From positions 62,001 to 126,000 of the forward strand of contig NZ_JBKEAA010000014.1 of NCBI RefSeq assembly GCF_047971665.1: 64,000 nt of DNA, in the 5' to 3' direction. The notes under the pieces were generated by a model. That model was given only the letters and a program-made list of their open reading frames with translations. It did no database searches and was not told where the DNA came from. Position numbers and translations under genes: made by a program. This DNA comes from Castellaniella sp047971665 (lineage in GTDB: Bacteria; Pseudomonadota; Gammaproteobacteria; Burkholderiales; Burkholderiaceae_B). Below are positions 27,154 to 34,980 of the stretch, in pieces; position 1 is the first letter of the stretch; every line of letters begins with the position of its first letter.

Positions 27154-27864
27154 TCAGACGCCCAGCAGGCTGTCCAGGGTGGACTGTTTTTCCTGGAGCT
27201 GGTCGGCGGGGAACTGTTCCACGATCTGACCGTGCTCCATGACATAGAAATGATCCGCCAGAGGCGCGGCAAAGCGGAAATTCTGTTCGACCATGACGAT
27301 GGTGTAGCCCTTGTTCTTGAGCGTGCGGATCATGCGGTCCAGTGCCTGCACGATCACCGGGGCCAGGCCCTCGGAGATCTCATCGAGCAGCAGCAGGTTG
27401 GCTCCGGTACGCAGAATGCGGGCGACGGCCAGCATCTGCTGCTCGCCGCCGGACAGGCGGGTACCCGGCGAGTTGCGCCGTTCGAGCAGGTTGGGGAACA
27501 TGTCGTAGATCTCGGTCAGCGACATGCCGCCGCCCAGCGTGTCGCCCAGCGTGGGCGGCAGCAGCAGGTTTTCCTCGCAGGACAGCGAGGCGAAGATGCC
27601 GCGTTCTTCGGGGCAATACCCGATGCCCAGGTGCGCGATGCGGTAGGTGGGCAGGTGGATCGATTCGGTGCCCTGGATGCGGATCGAGCCGGTGCGCCGG
27701 CTGGTCAGGCCCAGCAGCGCGCGCAGCGTGGTGGTGCGTCCGGCGCCGTTGCGTCCCAGCAGGGTGACGACCTGGCCGGGTTCGACGCGCATGTTGACGC
27801 CATGCAGGACATGCGATTCACCGTACCAGGCGTGCAGATCGGAGATTTCGAGTGCGGCGCTCAT
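27154..27864 (-). CDS. livF: LIV-family ABC ATPase LivF with Arg in Walker A (system 2)
   Basis: A 236-residue LivF-type ATPase. The signature LSGGEQQ, Walker B LLLLDEISEGL (Ile where most relatives have Pro) and the switch His region are present. The Walker A motif reads GRNGAGRTT: the normally invariant lysine is Arg43 (CGC codon, minus-strand 27738-27736). The start MSAALEIS has AAGGGAGC upstream; a longer frame reaches into the livG end and a GC-rich repeat. LivF pairs with LivG as a heterodimer, so one altered site could be tolerated. Confidence 0.88.
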   Translation of the reverse strand: MSAALEISDLHAWYGESHVLHGVNMRVEPGQVVTLLGRNGAGRTTTLRALLGLTSRRTGSIRIQGTESIHLPTYRIAHLGIGYCPEERGIFASLSCEENLLLPPTLGDTLGGGMSLTEIYDMFPNLLERRNSPGTRLSGGEQQMLAVARILRTGANLLLLDEISEGLAPVIVQALDRMIRTLKNKGYTIVMVEQNFRFAAPLADHFYVMEHGQIVEQFPADQLQEKQSTLDSLLGV

Positions 27865-27880
27865 GATGCTCCCTTGGCGC

Positions 27881-27937
27881 TGCGCGCCGTCCCCCCAAGG
27901 GGGAATTCGCACTTGGGGCGGCCCGGCGTGCTCATGC
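27881..27937 (-). repeat. Copy A of a dispersed GC-rich intergenic repeat
   Basis: On the minus strand the segment starts GCATGAGCACGCCGG and continues to CCGCCCC (27937-27915), identical over 23 bp to copy B at 53096-53118. It is followed by CCCCAAG...CTTGGGG and a CCCCCTTGGGGGG palindrome, forming hairpins. The TGA of its GCATGA supplies the livG stop codon. It separates livG from livF. Confidence 0.6.
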
Positions 27938-28717
27938 GTGTGCTCCTTCAAGTTCGCCCTGGGTGGTGCCCATGTAGGCCTCCATCACGGCCGGGTTGTT
28001 CGAGACGGCATCATAGTCGCCTTCGGCGAGGACCGCGCCGCGCGCCAGCACGGTGATGCGATCGGCGATGGATGAGACGACCTTCATGTTGTGTTCGACC
28101 ATCAGGATGGTGCGCCCGGCGCTGACCTGCTTGATGAGGCGGGTGACCCGGTCGACGTCTTCATGGCCCATGCCCTGGGTGGGTTCATCGAGCAGCATCA
28201 GGCTGGGTTCCATGGCCAGGGTGGTGGCGATTTCCAGGGCGCGCTTGCGGCCGTAGGGCAGATTCACGGTCATGTCGGCGGCGAAATCGGCCAGGTCGAC
28301 CTCGGTGAGCAATTCCATGGCCCGCTCGTTCAGGTGATGCAGGCTGGTCTCGCTGCGCCAGAAGTGAAAAGAGGTGCCGGTGGCGCGCTGCAAGGCGATA
28401 CGCACGTTGTCGAGTACCGTCAGCTGAGGAAAGACGGCCGAGATCTGGAAGGAGCGGATGATGCCCCTGCGCGCGATTTCCGCCGGCTTGTCACGGGTGA
28501 TTTCCTGACCGTCGAAAAAAATTTGGCCCTGGCTGGGCACGAGAAATTTGGTGAGCAGATTGAAGCAGGTGGTCTTGCCTGCGCCGTTGGGGCCGATCAG
28601 CGCGTGGATATGGCCGCGCTGGATTTTCAGATCCACGGAGTCCACGGCGGTAAAGCCGAGAAAGGTTTTGGAGAGTCGACGGGTTTCGAGGATGATATCG
28701 GTGGGTTCTGTGCCCAT
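27932..28717 (-). CDS. livG: LIV-family ABC transporter ATPase LivG (system 2)
   Basis: A 261-residue ATPase with Walker A GPNGAGKTT, the signature variant NLPYGRKRALEIA, Walker B LMLLDEPTQGM and the family ending VMEAYMG. It is the first gene of the minus-strand LIV operon and probably forms a heterodimer with the LivF carrying Arg in Walker A. A TACAAGG sequence precedes the ATG. The last codons lie inside dispersed repeat copy A. Confidence 0.93.
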   Translation of the reverse strand: MGTEPTDIILETRRLSKTFLGFTAVDSVDLKIQRGHIHALIGPNGAGKTTCFNLLTKFLVPSQGQIFFDGQEITRDKPAEIARRGIIRSFQISAVFPQLTVLDNVRIALQRATGTSFHFWRSETSLHHLNERAMELLTEVDLADFAADMTVNLPYGRKRALEIATTLAMEPSLMLLDEPTQGMGHEDVDRVTRLIKQVSAGRTILMVEHNMKVVSSIADRITVLARGAVLAEGDYDAVSNNPAVMEAYMGTTQGELEGAHA

Positions 28718-28829
28718 GGTGCCTTGTATCCAATGTCGCGATGCGGCGGTCGATAGCGGAATGCCTCTAAGTATGGGGCGGTCTCATGCCTGGATCCATA
28801 GGGGTTTTACAGAGTTGCTCTTGCGTCTG

Positions 28830-28842
28830 CCGCATATTGCGG
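28830..28842. promoter_or_regulatory. Palindrome CCGCATATTGCGG upstream of livG
   Basis: CCGCA-TAT-TGCGG is a perfect inverted repeat about 115 bp upstream of the livG start and 55 bp beyond the end of nth's neighbour gap. It could be an operator for the LIV operon or belong to the 3' end of rsxB-nth. No regulator gene is nearby to support either. Confidence 0.25.
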
Positions 28843-28897
28843 TGCAATAGCCGGTGCCGGGGCAGGGGACAGGGCCGTCGGACTCTGATGCGGGGCC

Positions 28898-29536
28898 TCA
28901 ATCAAGGCGGGTCTTGTCCGGGAAGTCGCACAGATCGGCGATCGGACATTGCGGGCATTTCGGCTTGCGCGCCACGCAGACGTAGCGACCGTGCAGGATC
29001 AGCCAGTGATGCGCGTCCAGCAGATAGTCTTTGGGCACCCGGCGCAGCAGGGCCTGTTCGACGGCCAGCACGGTTTTTCCCGGCGCGATGCCGGTCCGGT
29101 TCGAGACGCGGAAGATGTGCGTGTCCACGGCCATCGTGGGTTGGCGAAAGGCAGTGTTCAGCACGACATTGGCGGTCTTTCGACCGACGCCGGGCAAGGC
29201 TTCCAGGGACTCTCTGTGAGCGGGGACCTGCCCATCGTGCCGCTCCAGCAGCAGTTCACAGGTGCGGATGACGTTGCGCGCCTTGGTCTTGTACAGGCCG
29301 ATGGTACGGATCGCGCCGGCCAGTCCGGCCTCGCCCAGGGCCAGCAGACCCTCGGGCGTGCCGTGTTCGGGAAAGAAGCGGCGGGTGGCCAGATTGACGG
29401 AGCGGTCTGTCGCCTGGGCCGACAGCATGACGGCCACCAGCAGCTGGAAGGTGCTGCCGTATTCCAGTTCTGTCCTGGGGTGGGGGTTGGCTTCGCGCCA
29501 GCGGCGGAAGCAGGTCTCGATGGCGGCGCGTTTCAT
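28898..29536 (-). CDS. nth: Endonuclease III (Nth)
   Basis: Bifunctional DNA glycosylase/AP lyase for oxidised pyrimidines. The 212-residue protein has the helix-hairpin-helix LPGVGRKTANVV with catalytic Lys120 and Asp138 (AVDTH), the same numbers as in E. coli, and a C-terminal [4Fe-4S] cluster with Cys187, Cys194, Cys197 and Cys203. The ATG overlaps the rsxB stop by 4 bp, so the two are translationally coupled. Confidence 0.97.
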   Translation of the reverse strand: MKRAAIETCFRRWREANPHPRTELEYGSTFQLLVAVMLSAQATDRSVNLATRRFFPEHGTPEGLLALGEAGLAGAIRTIGLYKTKARNVIRTCELLLERHDGQVPAHRESLEALPGVGRKTANVVLNTAFRQPTMAVDTHIFRVSNRTGIAPGKTVLAVEQALLRRVPKDYLLDAHHWLILHGRYVCVARKPKCPQCPIADLCDFPDKTRLD

Positions 29537-30171
29537 GAGCGGCGGGCGCGCGCCCGGGCCAGGGCCTGGGCGATGCGATCCTCTTTGTCGTGCGGTTCGG
29601 TGGCCGCCAGGACGGGTTTGTTGGCCAGGGTGCGTGCGGCCGGACCGGCGGCTTCGTCGTGGCGCGCCTGCAGCCGCTGATTGCGTGCCTGGTAACGTGT
29701 CCGGGCGTCATGGGCGTTTTCCGGCGTCCATTCCCGACCGGCCGGCACCATGGCGATGCAATCGACCGGACAGGGCGCCACGCAGCGCTCGCAGCCGGTG
29801 CAGTCAGCCTCGATCACGGTATGCATGCACTGATTGGCCCCGAGGATGGCGTCCACGGGGCAGGCCTGGATGCAGAGTGTGCAGCCGATGCAGTGGGCCT
29901 CGTCGATGAGCGCCACCCGGAATGGCTGGTGGGTGCCACAGGCGGGATCCAGGGGGTGCGCCGGCCGGCCCAGCGCCTGCGACAGTGCTTCGATGGTGCG
30001 CGGACCGCCGGGCGGACAGCGGTTGGTGTCGGCCTGGCCCTCGGCCATGGCCTGGGCGTAGGGGCGGCAGCCGTCATAGCCGCATTGTGTGCACTGGGTC
30101 TGCGGCAGCAGGGTGTCGAGAAGGTCGGTCAGTGTGGGCACGGCGAACAACGCGCGCAGGGGACAGCCCAT
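29533..30171 (-). CDS. rsxB: RsxB/RnfB-like iron-sulfur electron-transfer protein
   Basis: A 212-residue iron-sulfur protein. A [4Fe-4S] four-cysteine domain (TQCTQCGYDGC...NRCPPGG, residues about 25-60) is followed by two ferredoxin-type clusters (CIGCTLCIQACP, CTGCERCVAPCP). The C-terminal ~60 residues are basic. The N-terminal membrane helix of enteric RnfB is absent and no other rnf/rsx genes are present, only nth. The start at ATG 30171 is chosen because the open frame upstream runs into phaZ and is Ala/Ser/Pro-rich without similarity; it overlaps nothing. Confidence 0.85.
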   Translation of the reverse strand: MGCPLRALFAVPTLTDLLDTLLPQTQCTQCGYDGCRPYAQAMAEGQADTNRCPPGGPRTIEALSQALGRPAHPLDPACGTHQPFRVALIDEAHCIGCTLCIQACPVDAILGANQCMHTVIEADCTGCERCVAPCPVDCIAMVPAGREWTPENAHDARTRYQARNQRLQARHDEAAGPAARTLANKPVLAATEPHDKEDRIAQALARARARRS

Positions 30172-30202
30172 GCCATCCCCGGATGCGGGCAGTGATGCGC
30201 CC

Positions 30203-31420
30203 TCAGGCGTGGGCGCGGATGAATGCCGAGATTTTAGGACAGATCTGCTGGCGCCAGCGGCGGCCGGAGAAAATGCCGTAGTGGCCGCAGTTGGCCGCAG
30301 TGTACTGTTGCCGCATGGCGGCGGGGAGGCTGGCGCACAGGCCATGGGCTGCATGTGTCTGGCCCAGGCCGGAGATGTCGTCCAGCTCGCCTTCGACCGT
30401 CATGAGGGCGGTCTTGCGGATGGCGGCGGGGTCGACCCGCTCGCCGTCGATCGTCCAGGTGCCACAGGGCAGGCGGAATTCCTGGAAGACGGTGCGGATG
30501 GTGTCCAGATAGAAGCGGGCCGGCATGTCCAGCACGGCGTTGTATTCGTCGTAGAAGCGACGGTGGGCCTCGGCGTCACTGTCGTCGCCTCGCAGCAGAT
30601 GCAGGTAGAAATCGTAGTGGGATTTCAGGTGGCGGTCCGGATTCATGGCGACGAAGCCGGCATGTTGCAGGAATCCGGGATAGACCAGCCGGCCTGCCCC
30701 CGGATAGCGGGCAGGCACCCGATGGATCAGGGTGTCCTCGAACCATTGGTAGGGCTTGGTCGTGGCCAGGCGGTTGACCTGCGTGGGCGATTTGCGCGTG
30801 TCGATGGGGCCGCCCATCATGATCATGCTGCGCGGCTGGCAGGGATCGTCGGCGGCGGCCAGCAGGGAGATCGCGGCCATGACCGGGACCGTGGGCTGAC
30901 AGACCGAGATCACATGCGTGTCCGGGCCCAGGTGGCGCAGGAACGTCTGGACGTAGTGAACGTAGTCGTCCAGGCCGAAGGTGCCCTCGGCTGCCGGTAC
31001 CATGCGGGCATCGATCCAGTCGGTGACGTAGACGTCGTGATCGGGCAGCAGGGTGCGGACGGTGTCGCGCAGCAGGGTGGCATGGTGACCGGACAGGGGC
31101 GCCACCAGCAGCACGCGCGGATCCTGGCGGCGCGTATCGCGCTGGAAATGCACCAGCTGGCAGAAGGGCTGGGCCAGGGCGATTTCCTGGGTCACGGCGA
31201 TTTCGCGTCCGCCGATCTGGGTGGAGGGCAGATCCCAGGCGGGTTTCTCGTAGTCTTTGCCTACGCGGTGCGCCAGTTCGTACGCGGCGGCGAATTGCCG
31301 TGACAGCGGCGTATAGGCCAGCGGGCTGTAGGGATTGGAAAACAGGTGTGAACCGGTTTCAGTGAAAGCCGTGAAAGGTGCCAGGAGTGAGCGTTGCAGC
31401 TCGTGCAGGTCATAGAGCAT
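30203..31420 (-). CDS. phaZ: Intracellular polyhydroxyalkanoate (PHB) depolymerase
   Basis: Hydrolyses native intracellular PHB granules during carbon starvation. The 405-residue protein begins MLYDLHELQR, typical of the PhaZ intracellular family, and carries the nucleophile Cys174 in ISVCQPTVP, where most alpha/beta hydrolases have Ser; Ralstonia eutropha PhaZa1 also uses Cys. A later Asp and the C-terminal AANCGHYGIF His complete the triad. There is no signal peptide. No PHA synthase or phasin gene is adjacent. A TTGACA on the minus strand (31551-31546) may be a -35 element. Confidence 0.93.
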   Translation of the reverse strand: MLYDLHELQRSLLAPFTAFTETGSHLFSNPYSPLAYTPLSRQFAAAYELAHRVGKDYEKPAWDLPSTQIGGREIAVTQEIALAQPFCQLVHFQRDTRRQDPRVLLVAPLSGHHATLLRDTVRTLLPDHDVYVTDWIDARMVPAAEGTFGLDDYVHYVQTFLRHLGPDTHVISVCQPTVPVMAAISLLAAADDPCQPRSMIMMGGPIDTRKSPTQVNRLATTKPYQWFEDTLIHRVPARYPGAGRLVYPGFLQHAGFVAMNPDRHLKSHYDFYLHLLRGDDSDAEAHRRFYDEYNAVLDMPARFYLDTIRTVFQEFRLPCGTWTIDGERVDPAAIRKTALMTVEGELDDISGLGQTHAAHGLCASLPAAMRQQYTAANCGHYGIFSGRRWRQQICPKISAFIRAHA

Positions 31421-31599
31421 GGGTATGCGTTCTCGTGAGTCTGTTCCGGCGCGTGCGCTGGGAGGCCGGTCGTGCCGGTTTAAAGCAAAGGTAATGGGAA
31501 AAGTGACAGAACGCTACCGGTATTTCCCGTATCGGTGTCATCCATTGTCAAAATGTGGGTTTTTACCGACGCTGGGGTGGTTCCCGATTGCCGTCCGGC

Positions 31600-31926
31600 T
31601 CAGGGCCGTTCCAGGTATTTGAGTTTGCCGGCAATGCCATTCCATTCGTCGGCGCCGTCCAGCGGGCTGACGGAGCGGTTGATTGGTCCGAACGAGGGGG
31701 AAAGCTCGGCGTTCAGGGGGATGTAGTCGACCTGATCCTGGGGGACGTCTTCTTCGGCGAAGATGGCGTTGGCAGGGCATTCGGGCACACAGACGGCGCA
31801 GTCGATGCATTCTTCGGGGTCGATGACCAGGAAATTCGGCCCCTCGCGGAAACAGTCCACAGGACAGACATCGACACAGTCGGTGTACTTGCACTTGATA
31901 CAGTTTTCGGTGACGACGTGGGTCAT
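31600..31926 (-). CDS. fdxA: 7Fe ferredoxin FdxA
   Basis: A 108-residue ferredoxin with one [3Fe-4S] and one [4Fe-4S] cluster. Cluster motifs are the N-terminal CIKCKYTDCVDVCP and ECIDCAVCVPECP; the C-terminal extension (about 60-108) is typical of the FdxA group. A CGGAG sequence precedes the ATG. It is a small soluble electron carrier; the partner enzyme is not evident, though RsxB and a flavodoxin-like protein lie nearby. Confidence 0.95.
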   Translation of the reverse strand: MTHVVTENCIKCKYTDCVDVCPVDCFREGPNFLVIDPEECIDCAVCVPECPANAIFAEEDVPQDQVDYIPLNAELSPSFGPINRSVSPLDGADEWNGIAGKLKYLERP

Positions 31927-32035
31927 GATGGCGCTCCGGGCTTGCAGACAGGGCCTTGAAACAGGCCAGACGGGATTTTACCGAATTTGTCAGGGTGAAC
32001 CCGAAGAGTCCGTGCAACAGGTAGGGCTGGCCCGT

Positions 32036-32539
32036 TCAAAGCAGCAGGGCGGCCAGGGTGCCGCCCAGCTCGGAGCCGCGTGCCAGCCAGTCCTCGGGCA
32101 CGGTCTTGGGGGCCAGGATGGCCTCTGGTGTCTGGGCCCGCATTGGGATGATCAAGGTCGGAGCGATGGCCTTGAGGCGCCAGCCGGTGCAGATGCGCTC
32201 GAGCTGCCGGCGGGCGCCCTCGCCGTCGGATCCCGCCGTGATCAGCGCGCCATAGGGCCGGCCGTTGAGCCGGTCCAGCACATGGTAGTAGTTGCGATCC
32301 AGGCATTCTTTCATGGCGCCGCTCAGCGCCGCCAGGTTTTCCGGCGCGGCGAACAGGTAGCCGTCGGCCTCGAGGAGGTTCTCGGTCCGCACGGTGTCAG
32401 CGGGGCGGACCTGCAAGTCGAAGCGCGCGTCGGCGCCGAGCTCGCCGGCCACCGCCCGCGCGCCGGCAGCGGCTGCCTGGGCCATCTGCCGGGCGGCGCC
32501 TGTGCGGGAATGCCAGATGATCAGCAGTCGGGTCGTCAT
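32036..32539 (-). CDS. Flavodoxin-like / NAD(P)H-dependent FMN reductase family protein
   Basis: A 167-residue flavodoxin-fold protein. The FMN phosphate loop is IIWHSRTGAARQM and a second FMN-contact segment is AAPENLAALSGAMKECLDR. The family includes flavin reductases and trp-repressor-binding-like proteins; no exact function can be assigned. The ATG at 32539 fits the fold start; a TTG 11 codons upstream is possible. It is oriented away from relA and reads toward fdxA. Confidence 0.78.
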   Translation of the reverse strand: MTTRLLIIWHSRTGAARQMAQAAAAGARAVAGELGADARFDLQVRPADTVRTENLLEADGYLFAAPENLAALSGAMKECLDRNYYHVLDRLNGRPYGALITAGSDGEGARRQLERICTGWRLKAIAPTLIIPMRAQTPEAILAPKTVPEDWLARGSELGGTLAALLL

Positions 32540-32596
32540 GAGGAGCACTTCTGCGGGAGCGGACTCACTCAAGTAGTATAGAGGTTCTGATCGAGA

Positions 32597-32617
32597 CTTC
32601 GAACCATGGATTCGAAG
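32597..32617 (+). promoter_or_regulatory. Inverted repeat in the relA leader
   Basis: CTTCGAA (32597-32603) and TTCGAAG (32611-32617) are exact complements around a 7-nt centre, with TTTTT six bases further on. The element ends 26 bp before the relA ATG. It could be an operator or a weak attenuator hairpin. Confidence 0.3.
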
Positions 32618-32643
32618 GCTCCGTTTTTCCTTGGCATGGCATC

Positions 32644-34842
32644 ATGAGTGTCCCCCCGCAGTCCGCTTCCGCAGATCCTTTTGGCCCCGGGTGGTTTCAG
32701 GCCGCCCGCAGTGGGCTGGATGACGCCGATGCGGCCATTCTGCGTCAGGCGGCCGACTGGGCGCGCGAGCCCTTGTGCGGCGCGCGGGCCAGCACGGGCG
32801 AGGCGCTGGACACGCATGCCGCTGCGGTCGTGCTGATCCTGAGGGATCTGGATTCGGATGCCGCGACCCGCGCGGCGGCCTTGCTGGCCGTGCAGCCGGT
32901 GCCGGTCGGAGAGATGTTGCGCACCGATCCGTTGCGCAAGGCCTTCGGGGCCGAGATCACTTCGCTGGTTCAAGGCGTGCGCGCGTTGCTGCGCCTGGGC
33001 GCCGTCGCGGGCCGGGCCGGTGATGTGTCGGGCGCCGACCAGAAAGAAATGCAGCGCAAGATGCTGCTGGCCATGGCGGCGGATTTGCGGATCGTGCTGA
33101 TGCGGCTGGCCTCCCGATTGCAGTCGCTGCGCTGGCATGCGGCCAGCCGCACGCCTTGTCCGCCGGAATTCGCCCGCGAGACCATGGCTCTGTATACGCC
33201 ACTGGCCAACCGGCTGGGGATCTGGCAGCTGAAATGGGAAATGGAGGACCTGGCCTTTCGTTTCCTGCATCCCGATACGTACAAGACCATCGCCCGCCAG
33301 CTCGAGGAAAAGCGCGCCGAGCGCGAGACCTTCATCGAGGAGGTCATGGCGCGTCTGCGCGCGGCGCTGGCCGAGGCCGGCATCCGGGCCGATCTCAGCG
33401 GCAGGCCCAAGCACATCTACAGCATCTGGAACAAGATGCGCATCAAACACCTGGAATTTCGCCAGTTGTTCGACCTGCGCGCCTTGCGGGTGATCGTCGA
33501 TGACGAGCGGGCCTGCTATGCCGCGCTGGCCCTGGTGCATGCGCTGTGGACGCCGGTGCCCGAGGAATTCGACGATTACATCACCCGGCCCAAGCCCAAT
33601 GGCTACCGCTCTCTGCACACGGTGGTGGCCGACGCCGAAGGCCGGGCCTTCGAGGTCCAGATCCGCACCCGCGACATGCATCATTTCGCCGAATACGGCA
33701 TGGCGGCTCACTGGCGCTACAAAGAAGCCGGCGCCCGGGGCGGTCAGGTGGCGGCTGCCGGAGAATACGATCAGAAGATCGCCTGGATGCGCCAGTTGCT
33801 GTCCTGGAAGGACGAGGGCGGCGCGGCTCCCGCGCCCGGCGCCACACCGCCCGATGCGCGGATCTATGTGATGACGCCCCAGGCGCGTGTGCTGGAACTC
33901 CCCGCTGGCGCCACGCCCGTGGATTTCGCCTATCTGCTGCACACGGATCTGGGCCATCGTTGCCGGGGCGCGCGGGTCGATGGGCAGATCGTGTCCCTGT
34001 CCTCGCCGCTGCGCACAGGCCAGACCGTGGAAATCACGGCGGCCAAGTCCGGCGGCCCCTCGCGCGATTGGCTCAATCCTCAGCTGGGCTATCTGGCCAG
34101 CCCGCGCGCGCGCGCCAAGGTCCGGGCCTGGTTCAACGCCATCGAATTGCAGCAACGCATCGCCCAGGGCCAGACGCTGGTTGAAAAGGAACTTCAGCGT
34201 CTGGGCCGCACCGCTGTCAATCAGGAACATCTCGCCCAGCAGCTGGGTTTTGCCCGCGCCGACGATCTGTACGTCGCGGCGGCCAAGGAAGAATTCAGCC
34301 TGCGGCAGATCGACCATGTGCTGCGGGAACCCGAGCCGGTCCGCGAGCCTTCCGACGAGGCCCGTGTCTATGCCAGTGATGCGGGCAGTGTGGCCCGCAC
34401 GGGCAAGAGCGGCGTCCTGGTGGTGGGGGTCGATTCGCTGATGACGCAACTGGCGCGCTGCTGCCGGCCCGCGCCGCCCGATGCCATTGAGGGCTTCGTC
34501 ACACGCGGCCGGGGCGTGTCCATCCATCGTCACGACTGCTCGTCCTGGGCGGCGCTGGCGCAGCGTCATCCGGAACGCTGCATCGAGGTCGCCTGGGGGC
34601 AAACCGATCAGGCCATGTACCCCGTGGATCTGGGGATTCACGCCCAGGACCGGCCCAACCTGCTGCGCGACCTGTCCGAGGTCTTCGCGCGTTTGCGGCT
34701 GCGGGTCGTGCGCGTGACGACCCACAGCCGCCGTTCGCTGGCGCACATGGTGTTCACCGTCGAGGTGCGCGACGGCGAGCAGATCCGCCAGGCCCTGGCC
34801 GCTGTCAACGAACTGCCCGGTGTTCAGGCCGGGCGTCAATGA
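32644..34842 (+). CDS. relA: (p)ppGpp synthetase RelA
   Basis: Makes (p)ppGpp from ATP and GTP/GDP when uncharged tRNA enters the ribosome. The 732-residue protein has a degenerate HD domain (about 50-190) lacking the HD...ED hydrolase motif, so it should not hydrolyse ppGpp. The synthetase domain (about 235-360) contains RPKHIYSIWNKM, EFDD (308-311), the acidic form that marks monofunctional RelA, and YRSLHT. TGS (about 400-465), a Cys-containing zinc-finger region (ARCCRPAPPDAI) and a C-terminal ACT/RRM domain follow. No strong ribosome-binding site is seen. Confidence 0.95.
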   Translation: MSVPPQSASADPFGPGWFQAARSGLDDADAAILRQAADWAREPLCGARASTGEALDTHAAAVVLILRDLDSDAATRAAALLAVQPVPVGEMLRTDPLRKAFGAEITSLVQGVRALLRLGAVAGRAGDVSGADQKEMQRKMLLAMAADLRIVLMRLASRLQSLRWHAASRTPCPPEFARETMALYTPLANRLGIWQLKWEMEDLAFRFLHPDTYKTIARQLEEKRAERETFIEEVMARLRAALAEAGIRADLSGRPKHIYSIWNKMRIKHLEFRQLFDLRALRVIVDDERACYAALALVHALWTPVPEEFDDYITRPKPNGYRSLHTVVADAEGRAFEVQIRTRDMHHFAEYGMAAHWRYKEAGARGGQVAAAGEYDQKIAWMRQLLSWKDEGGAAPAPGATPPDARIYVMTPQARVLELPAGATPVDFAYLLHTDLGHRCRGARVDGQIVSLSSPLRTGQTVEITAAKSGGPSRDWLNPQLGYLASPRARAKVRAWFNAIELQQRIAQGQTLVEKELQRLGRTAVNQEHLAQQLGFARADDLYVAAAKEEFSLRQIDHVLREPEPVREPSDEARVYASDAGSVARTGKSGVLVVGVDSLMTQLARCCRPAPPDAIEGFVTRGRGVSIHRHDCSSWAALAQRHPERCIEVAWGQTDQAMYPVDLGIHAQDRPNLLRDLSEVFARLRLRVVRVTTHSRRSLAHMVFTVEVRDGEQIRQALAAVNELPGVQAGRQ

Positions 34843-34911
34843 ACGGTCCGCGGTCGGGCGGCACCCTGTCCGAGTGGCCGGTTCGTGTCCACCCGGGCCC
34901 TGCGAGGCTGC

Positions 34912-34917
34912 TAAAAT
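34912..34917 (+). promoter_or_regulatory. -10-like TAAAAT upstream of trpB
   Basis: TAAAAT in GCTAAAATGCC, 63 bp before the chosen trpB start. Predicted transcription start near 34924-34926 would exclude the TTG at 34924 as a start codon. No clear -35 element is visible. Confidence 0.4.
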
Positions 34918-34980
34918 GCCTGTTTGGTCTATGCGCCTATCGGGACATTCTCCGCTGGCGCCCTTGATGCGAGACTGAAC

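Noticed and set aside
30172..30354. N-terminal extension of rsxB by 61 codons
   Set aside because: It would overlap phaZ by about 150 bp and encodes Ala/Ser/Pro-rich sequence without family similarity; the ATG at 30171 gives the expected length.
34924..34980. Upstream TTG start for trpB
   Set aside because: It coincides with the predicted transcription start after TAAAAT, and the TTG at 34981 gives the family N-terminus and length.
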